DNA from: an uncultured Collinsella sp.
GTDB lineage: Bacteria; Actinomycetota; Coriobacteriia; Coriobacteriales; Coriobacteriaceae
Direction: 5' to 3'
Assembly (NCBI GenBank): GCA_900541055.1
Contig: UQHZ01000014.1
Location: forward strand, 1 to 56,201
DNA length: 56,201 bases
Notes under the pieces: model-generated
Databases searched by the model: none
Seen by the model: only the letters and a program-made list of their open reading frames with translations
What the model was told of the DNA's origin: nothing
Shown here: in pieces, positions 50,439-56,201 of the stretch
Layout: each line of letters opens with the position of its first letter
How positions within the stretch are numbered: the first letter of the stretch is position 1
Translations under genes and position numbers: made by a program

Positions 50439-51398
50439 CTACTTCCAACGAAGCAGATAGCCACCTATATCCAGGCCGGCGCCAAATCCAACGAGGGCGA
50501 TGGTGTCGCCCGCATTCAGTGCGTCGGTGCGTGCTAGCCGGTCAAGCGCAAAGGGAATGCATGCGCTCGAAATGTTGCCGGTCTCGTGCAACGTGCGAAC
50601 CACGCGCTCGTCCGGCACGCCCAGGCGCTTGACCGCCTGGCTCAGGATTCGTTCGTTAGCCTGATGGAATACAAAATGATCGATGTCTTCGACCGAAATG
50701 CCCGCATCGATCGCAAGCTTATGGACCGTGTCGCAGATGGCGTTGACGCCGAACTTGAACACGCGGCGGCCATTCATGGACAGCACGCTCGCGCTATCTG
50801 CGGAGGCCTTAAACGGCGAGGTGCCGACCAGGCCGGGAACGCGCAACGTCTCGACGTCGGGTGCCGTCGAAAGCTCAACGGCAAGGGGGCTGTCTCCCCC
50901 AGCCCCAATCACTGAGGCGCCTGCCCCATCGCCAAAGAGCACGCAGGTGGCGCGGTCGGTCCAGTCGAGCGCGCGCGTCATCTGCTCGGCTGCAACGACC
51001 AGCACGTGCTCGGCACGACCGCGGGCGATATAGCCCTCGGCGACATCGAGCGCAAATACGAAGCCGGCGCAGGCCGCCGAGACATCGAAGGCAGGGCACG
51101 TCGCGCCAAGTCGCTCAGCAACGGCACACGCCTCAGCGGGAACAAGGTGGTCACCCGTCGTCGTCGAACAGACGATCAGATCCAGCTGGCTCGCGTCGAT
51201 TCCGGACACCTGGAGTGCCCGCTCGCTCGCCGCTACGGCAAGGTCGTCAAGTGACTCGATGGTGCAGACGTGGCGGCTCTTGATACCTGTGCGGGTAAAA
51301 ATCCACTCATCCGAGGTATCGAGGAACTCAGACAGCTCGTCATTAGAAACACTGCGCTTAGGAAGCGCCGAGCCTGTTCCAAGAATCGTGAAACCCAT
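50439..51398 (-). CDS. fabH: 3-oxoacyl-ACP synthase III
   Basis: The 319-aa protein has the KAS III triad: C110 in DVSAACAGFVFAL, His in FVFHQANERI and Asn in HETGNISSACIP. It starts chains from acetyl- or branched acyl-CoA. The start at 51398 follows AAGGAGGTTAGTG. It is the first gene of the operon. The leader holds two direct 18-base repeats. Confidence 0.96.
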   Translation of the reverse strand: MGFTILGTGSALPKRSVSNDELSEFLDTSDEWIFTRTGIKSRHVCTIESLDDLAVAASERALQVSGIDASQLDLIVCSTTTGDHLVPAEACAVAERLGATCPAFDVSAACAGFVFALDVAEGYIARGRAEHVLVVAAEQMTRALDWTDRATCVLFGDGAGASVIGAGGDSPLAVELSTAPDVETLRVPGLVGTSPFKASADSASVLSMNGRRVFKFGVNAICDTVHKLAIDAGISVEDIDHFVFHQANERILSQAVKRLGVPDERVVRTLHETGNISSACIPFALDRLARTDALNAGDTIALVGFGAGLDIGGYLLRWK

Positions 51399-51415
51399 CA
51401 CTAACCTCCTTTGGA

Positions 51416-51481
51416 TTGTTGACGTGTTTACATCGACCAAGAGAGGATAGCGCATTTTAGTCGTTGTTGACGTGTTAACAT
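51416..51481. promoter_or_regulatory. Two direct 18-mers in the fabH-birA regulatory region
   Basis: TTGTTGACGTGTTTACAT (51416-51433) and TTGTTGACGTGTTAACAT (51464-51481) differ at one base and start 48 bases apart. The second holds the palindrome TGTTAACA. They flank the likely fabH promoter and could be sites for a repressor encoded elsewhere. Confidence 0.65.
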
Positions 51482-51574
51482 TAAATTGTCCAAATGCGAC
51501 AAAGGCTTCACATAGTGTCTATCTCTCGACACCATTACGCGATTGCCTTATTAACTTAGGAGGTAGCAACCGTT

Positions 51575-52351
51575 ATGAATGCCCAATTAACGATAGTCGA
51601 CGTAACCGGATCGACCAACGATGACCTGCTCGAAGCAGGAAAACAGGGAGCGCCGCACGGCACAGGACTTGCCGCCCGGGCTCAAACAGCAGGACGCGGC
51701 CGGCGCGGCCACAAGTGGGATTCAACCGCCGGAAATCTATTACTTTCGATTGTGTTGCGTCCACGCGTTAATCCTGCAAAGTACTCTGGTCTTGCCGCCG
51801 TCAGCGGTCTAGCGGTGCTCGAGGCGCTCGAAAAGCAGGGTGTTGCAAACGAGATTGGCCTCAAATGGCCCAACGATCTGGTCGCGCGAGGACGCAAGCT
51901 CGGCGGTATTCTGGTCGAGGCCGCACGCGATAACGAAGGCAACACCTTTGCGGTCTGTGGCATTGGCGTCAATGTGAACTATGTGCCCGCGGAGGTGCCA
52001 GATGACGGCCTGCCGGCAATCGGCCTGTCAGACCTCAATGAAAATGTTCCCGCCGTCGATGTGCTACTCAAGGAGGTCTATCACGCCGTCTTAAACGCTG
52101 TGGACGCGTGGGCAGATCTGCTCAACGCCATGGAAGAAAACGCTGGACCGCTCGTGCCCGTCCACGGCGAATATGTCGCTCACCTCAATTGGATTGGGGA
52201 GCACGTTATCGCCCGCTCCCCCGCAGGAGACGAACTGGCGCGAGGCGTCTTTAAAACCGTCGATGCCTTTGGTCGCGCATGTATCGAAACGGAAGACGGC
52301 TTGCGATCCTTCCATTTTGAGGAGGCATCGCTGCGCCCCTTGAGCGAATAG
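51575..52351 (+). CDS. birA: Biotin-protein ligase without DNA-binding domain
   Basis: The 258-aa protein has the ligase core: TGSTNDDLLE, the biotin loop GRGRRGHKW (40-48) and LKWPNDLVARGRKLGGILVE, then a C-terminal beta-barrel cap. It lacks the N-terminal winged helix of E. coli BirA, so it cannot repress genes. It is divergent from the fatty-acid operon encoding its target AccB. AGGAGG lies 11 bases before ATG. Confidence 0.94.
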   Translation: MNAQLTIVDVTGSTNDDLLEAGKQGAPHGTGLAARAQTAGRGRRGHKWDSTAGNLLLSIVLRPRVNPAKYSGLAAVSGLAVLEALEKQGVANEIGLKWPNDLVARGRKLGGILVEAARDNEGNTFAVCGIGVNVNYVPAEVPDDGLPAIGLSDLNENVPAVDVLLKEVYHAVLNAVDAWADLLNAMEENAGPLVPVHGEYVAHLNWIGEHVIARSPAGDELARGVFKTVDAFGRACIETEDGLRSFHFEEASLRPLSE

Positions 52352-52402
52352 GACGCCGCAGCCACCTACTCGGCAGCATTACCCGGCAGTCCAAACCATC
52401 AT

Positions 52403-52446
52403 TCAAAACAAAAGAGCCCCGCTACCGTAATGGCAGCGGGGCTCTG
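52403..52446 (-). terminator. Terminator of the str operon, also between birA and rpsJ
   Basis: On the minus strand GAGCCCCGCT and AGCGGGGCTC form a 10-bp stem around TGCCATTACGG-type loop bases, followed by TTTTGTTTTG. The T-run faces the minus strand and so closes rpsJ. Confidence 0.88.
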
Positions 52447-52466
52447 TAAGCTATGAGCGATATCGC

Positions 52467-52775
52467 TTAGAGCTTGATGTCGATGTCGACGCCAGCGGGG
52501 AGGTCGAGACGCATGAGCGAATCAACGGTGCCCGAGGTGGGGTCGAGGATGTCGATGAGGCGCTTGTGGGTGCGCATCTCGAACTGCTCACGGGAGTCCT
52601 TGTTCACGTGCGGCGAGCGGATAACCGTGTACAGGTTGCGCTCGGTGGGCAGGGGGACAGGACCGGAAACGCGAGCGCCGGTCTTCTGAGCGGTCTCGAC
52701 GATGAGCTTCGCGGACTGATCGACGACCTCGTGATCATAGCCCTTGAGGCGAATGCGGATCTTCTGGGTAGCCAA
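52467..52775 (-). CDS. rpsJ: Ribosomal protein S10
   Basis: The 102-aa protein has the S10 features KIRIRLKGYDHEVVDQSA, GPVPLPTE and PHVNKDSREQFEMRTHKR. The start codon is TTG, with GGAGG six bases upstream. It follows fusA by 61 bases and is followed by a terminator instead of rplC. Confidence 0.98.
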   Translation of the reverse strand: MATQKIRIRLKGYDHEVVDQSAKLIVETAQKTGARVSGPVPLPTERNLYTVIRSPHVNKDSREQFEMRTHKRLIDILDPTSGTVDSLMRLDLPAGVDIDIKL

Positions 52776-52836
52776 CTTAAACCTCCAAAGAGTGCGAGAG
52801 ATGTTCTCGCAGGATTACGTAACAGGGAGCTCGAAC

Positions 52837-54936
52837 TTAGGCGTTCTTGCTCATGACCTCGTCCACAATGGACTTGGGCGCGGGCTCATAAGAGTCGAAC
52901 TGCATCGTGTAGGATGCACGGCCCTGGGTCTGGGAGCGAAGGTCGGTAGCGTAACCGAACATCTCGCCCAGCGGCACCTTGGCACGGATGAGCTTGCTGT
53001 TCTTGCGATCCTCCATGCCCTCGATCTTGCCGCGGCGACCGGAGAGGTTGCCCATAACGTCGCCCATGTACTGCTCGGGGGTCTCGACCTCGACAGCCAT
53101 GATCGGCTCGAGCAGCTGCGGATCGGACTTCTTGAGGGCGTCCTTGATAGCCATGGAACCGGCGATCTTGAAGGCGGCCTCGGAGGAGTCGACCTCGTGG
53201 TAAGAACCGTCGAACAGGGTGACCTTAACGTCGAGGACCGGGAAGCCGGCGATAACACCGGTGTTCAGGGCCTCCTGGATGCCCTTGTCGATGGACGGGA
53301 TGTACTCCTTGGGCACGACGCCGCCGACGATAGCGTTGACGAACTCGTAGCCGAAGCCCTCCTCCATCTTCTCGAGCTTGATGACGGCGTGGCCGTACTG
53401 ACCGCGACCGCCGGACTGACGGACGAACTTGCCCTCAGCCTTCTCGACGTCGTGACCAGCGGTCTCGCGGTAGGCAACCTGGGGCTTACCGACGTTAGCG
53501 TCAACCTTGAACTCGCGGAGCAGGCGGTCGACGATGATCTCGAGGTGCAGCTCGCCCATGCCGGCGATGATGGTCTGACCGGTCTCGTGGTTGGTGGACA
53601 CCTGGAAGGTCGGGTCCTCCTCGGCGAGCTTGGTCAGAGCAAGGGACATCTTGTCCTGCTCGGCCTTGGTCTTGGGCTCGATGGCAACGTCGATAACGGG
53701 CTTAGCGAACTCGATCTTCTCGAGGACGATCTCCTTGCCCTCGGCGCACAGGGTGTCACCGGTGGTGGAGTTCTTGAAGCCGACGCAAGCGACGATGTCG
53801 CCGGCGGCAGCGTCGTCACGGTCGATACGCTCGGCGGCGTTCATCTCGAGGATGCGGCCGAGGCGCTCGCGCTGACCGTTGGAAGCGTTGACCACGTAGG
53901 AGCCGGACTCGGCACGGCCGGAGTAAACGCGGACATAGGTGAGCTTACCGACGAACGGGTCGGTCATGATCTTGAAGACCAGGCCGGAGAAGGGCTCGTC
54001 GAAGGAAGGATGACGCTGAATCTCCTCGCCGGTGTCCGGATCGGTACCGGTGACGGCCTCAACGTCGAGCGGGCTGGGCAGGTAGTCGACGACAGCGTCG
54101 AGCAGCTCCTGAACGCCCTTGTTCTTGTAGGCGGAACCCACGAAGACGAGGTTGAGCTCGTTGGCCAGAACGCCCTTGCGCAGAGCAGCCTTAAGCTCCT
54201 CGACGGTGAAGTCCTCCTCCATGAGGATCTTCTCCATGAGCTCGTCGTCAAAGCTGGCAGCAGCGTCGAGGAGCTCCTCGCGCTTGGTGGCAGCGATGTC
54301 GGCAAACTCAGCCGGGATCTCGTCCATCGGCTCGGGGTAGGTCATACCCTTCTCGTCGGCCTTGAAGTCCCATGCAGTCATGGTGACCAGGTCGATGACG
54401 CCCCAGAAGTTGTCCTCGGCGCCCATCGGGACCTGAGCGGCCACGGCGTTAGCGTCGAGACGATCCTTCATGGTCTCGATAGCGTTGAAGAAGTCAGCGC
54501 CCACGCGGTCATACTTGTTGATGAAGGCGATGCGGGGGACGTTGAAGGTAGAAGCCTGACGCCAAACGGTCTCAGACTGGGGCTGAACGCCGGCAACAGC
54601 GTCGAAGACGGCAACAGCGCCATCGAGGACGCGCAGGCAGCGCTCGACCTCGGCGGTGAAGTCAACGTGGCCCGGGGTGTCGATGATCTGGATGCGGTAG
54701 TCCTTACCGTCCTTGTTCCAGAAGCACGTGGTAGCAGCGGAGGTAATGGTTACGCCGCGCTCCTGCTCCTGAACCATCCAGTCCATGGTGGCAGCGCCCT
54801 CATGGACCTCACCGATCTTGTGGGTCTTACCGGTGTAGTAAAGAATACGCTCGGTCGTGGTGGTCTTACCGGCATCGATGTGGGCCATGATGCCGATGTT
54901 ACGGGTATCGGAAAGCTTGTACTTAGGCTTAGCCAT
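52837..54936 (-). CDS. fusA: Elongation factor G
   Basis: The 699-aa GTPase has G1 AHIDAGKTTTTER, G3 DTPGHVDFT and G4 NKYDRVGADF, and domains II-V of normal length. It moves tRNA and mRNA through the ribosome. It is 19 bases behind rpsG; AAGGAAC precedes ATG. No tuf gene follows. Confidence 0.98.
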   Translation of the reverse strand: MAKPKYKLSDTRNIGIMAHIDAGKTTTTERILYYTGKTHKIGEVHEGAATMDWMVQEQERGVTITSAATTCFWNKDGKDYRIQIIDTPGHVDFTAEVERCLRVLDGAVAVFDAVAGVQPQSETVWRQASTFNVPRIAFINKYDRVGADFFNAIETMKDRLDANAVAAQVPMGAEDNFWGVIDLVTMTAWDFKADEKGMTYPEPMDEIPAEFADIAATKREELLDAAASFDDELMEKILMEEDFTVEELKAALRKGVLANELNLVFVGSAYKNKGVQELLDAVVDYLPSPLDVEAVTGTDPDTGEEIQRHPSFDEPFSGLVFKIMTDPFVGKLTYVRVYSGRAESGSYVVNASNGQRERLGRILEMNAAERIDRDDAAAGDIVACVGFKNSTTGDTLCAEGKEIVLEKIEFAKPVIDVAIEPKTKAEQDKMSLALTKLAEEDPTFQVSTNHETGQTIIAGMGELHLEIIVDRLLREFKVDANVGKPQVAYRETAGHDVEKAEGKFVRQSGGRGQYGHAVIKLEKMEEGFGYEFVNAIVGGVVPKEYIPSIDKGIQEALNTGVIAGFPVLDVKVTLFDGSYHEVDSSEAAFKIAGSMAIKDALKKSDPQLLEPIMAVEVETPEQYMGDVMGNLSGRRGKIEGMEDRKNSKLIRAKVPLGEMFGYATDLRSQTQGRASYTMQFDSYEPAPKSIVDEVMSKNA

Positions 54937-54955
54937 GTTAGTTCCTTACCTTAAC

Positions 54956-55429
54956 TTACCAACGATAGTGAGAGAACGCGCGGTTGGCCTCGGCCATCTT
55001 GAAGACGTCCTCACGCTTCTTGACGGAAGCGCCCAGGCCGTTGGAAGCGTCGAGGATCTCGTTGGCGAGACGCTCGGCCATGGTCTTCTCCTTGCGAGCG
55101 CGGGAGAAGTTGACGATCCAGCGGATACCCAGAGCGGTGGAACGACGGGAGTTGACCTCCATCGGGACCTGATAGGTAGCGCCACCGACACGCTTGGGCT
55201 TAACCTCGAGCGTGGGCTTGACGTTGTCCATAGCCTTCTTGAAGGTAGCGAGAGCGTCGCCACCCTCGGACTTCTCGGCAACGATCTCGAAAGCGGTGTA
55301 AACGATGCGCTCAGCGGTGGCCTTCTTGCCGTCAAGAAGGACCTTGTTGATAAGCTGAGTCACCAGGCGGTTGTTGTAAACGGCGTCAGGCTGAACCTCA
55401 CGACGATTAGCTGCTGCACGACGCGGCAT
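54956..55429 (-). CDS. rpsG: Ribosomal protein S7
   Basis: The 157-aa protein has the S7 pattern: MPRRAAANRREVQPD, NKVLLDGKKATAERIVY, ALGIRWIVNFSRAR and a C-terminus FSHYRW. AAGGAGATTTCAC precedes the ATG. It lies 74 bases behind rpsL. Confidence 0.98.
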   Translation of the reverse strand: MPRRAAANRREVQPDAVYNNRLVTQLINKVLLDGKKATAERIVYTAFEIVAEKSEGGDALATFKKAMDNVKPTLEVKPKRVGGATYQVPMEVNSRRSTALGIRWIVNFSRARKEKTMAERLANEILDASNGLGASVKKREDVFKMAEANRAFSHYRW

Positions 55430-55503
55430 GTGAAATCTCCTTAAGTGTCTACCGTGCGGCGCTCAAGACGGCACACGGCGAAAGTATCAAAACGTTATCT
55501 GGC

Positions 55504-55881
55504 TTATTTAGCCTTGGGGCGCTTAGCACCGTACTTGGAACGGGCCTGCATACGGTTCTGGACCGGAGCAGCGTCGTAGGCGCCACGGATGACGTGATAA
55601 CGGACACCAGGGAGGTCACGGACACGACCGCCGCGGACGAGCACGATGGAGTGCTCCTGCAGGTTGTGGCCCTCACCCGGGATGTAAGCAGTAACTTCGA
55701 TGCCGTTGACGAGGCGAACACGGGCAACCTTACGAAGAGCCGAGTTCGGCTTCTTGGGGCTCGTGGTGAAGACGCGGGTGCACACGCCGCGCTTCTGGGA
55801 GTTGTGCTGCAGGGCAGCGTTCTTGGACTTCTTGGGCACGGAACGACGGCCCTGGCGAACCAGCTGGTTAATAGTAGGCAA
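55504..55881 (-). CDS. rpsL: Ribosomal protein S12
   Basis: The 125-aa protein has TTSPKKPNSALRK with K43, then GHNLQEHSIVLVRGGRVRDL. The residue equal to E. coli K88 is R88 (codon CGT). Arg here is a classic streptomycin-resistance state. The start codon is TTG, with GGAG six bases before it. It is the first gene of the operon. Confidence 0.98.
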   Translation of the reverse strand: MPTINQLVRQGRRSVPKKSKNAALQHNSQKRGVCTRVFTTSPKKPNSALRKVARVRLVNGIEVTAYIPGEGHNLQEHSIVLVRGGRVRDLPGVRYHVIRGAYDAAPVQNRMQARSKYGAKRPKAK

Positions 55882-55974
55882 AGCGTACTCCTTCTCGAAT
55901 GATTCCAGCTTTCTGTAAAGTGCAACGGCTTGAATCGAGGGGTCAGCATCCCCCTACGAAACACGCAGTTCGAT

Positions 55975-56003
55975 AGGATACGTGGCGTTAGCTGTGCCGT
56001 CAA
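55975..56003 (-). promoter_or_regulatory. Promoter of the str operon
   Basis: On the minus strand TTGACG (56003-55998), 17 bases, TATCCT (55980-55975). The leader to rpsL is about 90 bases. This is a close sigma-70 match. Confidence 0.75.
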
Positions 56004-56113
56004 CAGACCACGCCGCCGGGCGTATCCCAAAATTGGCATATTTCCGCAAAGCCTACACAATAGGAATCCCCTCCTGTGCGCGGGGGCGGATTCCTGGGCC
56101 GGGCGGCACAGGG

Positions 56114-56159
56114 GTTAAGTTTGCTGCTCTACAGTCCTGACTCGCACGGAGAGCACATT
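56114..56159 (+). repeat. Second copy of the TTTGCTGCTCTACAG repeat, cut by the contig end
   Basis: It matches 27300-27345 with few changes and stops where the hairpin loop would begin (GAGAGCACATT). The assembly break at a repeat centre is probably technical. Confidence 0.65.
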
Positions 56160-56201
56160 CTGTCTCTTATACACATCTGACGCTGCCGACGAACTCTAGG
56201 G
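56160..56201 (-). other. Nextera sequencing adapter tail (artefact)
   Basis: Exact reverse complement of bases 1-42: mosaic end 56160-56178, read-1 primer 56179-56192, index 56193-56200. Not genomic. Confidence 0.97.

Noticed and set aside
52744..54954. 736-codon plus-strand open frame opposite fusA
   Set aside because: Leu/Val/Gly/Asp-rich shadow of the biased fusA codons, with no recognisable motif.

Overview
The window is one 56 kb contig whose real DNA runs from 43 to 56159. Each end carries a 42-base Illumina Nextera adapter tail. Gene content and style point to a gut Coriobacteriia actinobacterium, most likely Collinsella. The evidence is high-GC coding, several mannose-family PTS loci, Cys-type sulfatases with an anaerobic maturase, a rubrerythrin, and numerous structured intergenic repeats. 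The assignment is inference; no 16S gene is present.

Layout. (1) 650-11034: two GntR/UTRA regulators frame a mannose-family PTS operon (EIIAB, EIIC, EIID), two SIS-domain proteins resembling fructoselysine/glucoselysine-6-phosphate deglycases, a HAD phosphatase, a YitT-type membrane protein and a DMT permease. (2) 11056-26739: housekeeping and repair genes. These are a GNAT acetyltransferase, threonine aldolase, PAP2 phosphatase, mfd, nth, an ABC half-transporter, rmuC, a nucleotidyltransferase/HTH pair that looks like a toxin-antitoxin or defence module, two proteins of unknown function, rubrerythrin, a cluster-less MutY-like glycosylase and an Rrf2 regulator. (3) 27085: tRNA-Asp, followed by a decayed duplicate of a gene found 11.6 kb away. 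(4) 27695-38644: a locus for sulfated sugars. Four PTS subunits, two cytoplasmic Cys-type sulfatases, their radical-SAM maturase, a TPR-like protein and a TauE/SafE exporter form one long minus-strand gene row, divergent from two tandem DeoR regulators. (5) 38744-42183: an agaS-nagA deletion remnant, a histidine phosphatase, a CDF metal transporter and an orphan glucoside-type EIIC. (6) 42224-52351: a complete type II fatty-acid synthesis and acetyl-CoA carboxylase operon with a fused accDA, divergent from birA. (7) 52467-55881: rpsL-rpsG-fusA-rpsJ with no tuf gene.

How the genes work together. In region 4 I infer that the PTS imports and phosphorylates a sulfated amino sugar, the cytosolic sulfatases (activated by the maturase) remove sulfate, and the TauE/SafE protein exports the anion. 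Tandem TTCGTTCTG repeats in front of EIIA are the probable DeoR operator. In region 1 a CGTTATA motif is shared by the promoters of the first gntR gene, the PTS operon and the DMT permease, suggesting one small regulon for Amadori-type sugar conjugates. In region 6 birA supplies the biotin ligase for the AccB protein encoded in the same region.

The strongest unexplained signals are two families of structured repeats at the 3' ends of minus-strand genes. Family A (342, 8975, 13757, plus a truncated copy near 500) and family B (23665, 24566) have long, almost perfectly paired stems whose sequence differs completely between copies, while the apical and flanking sequences are conserved.
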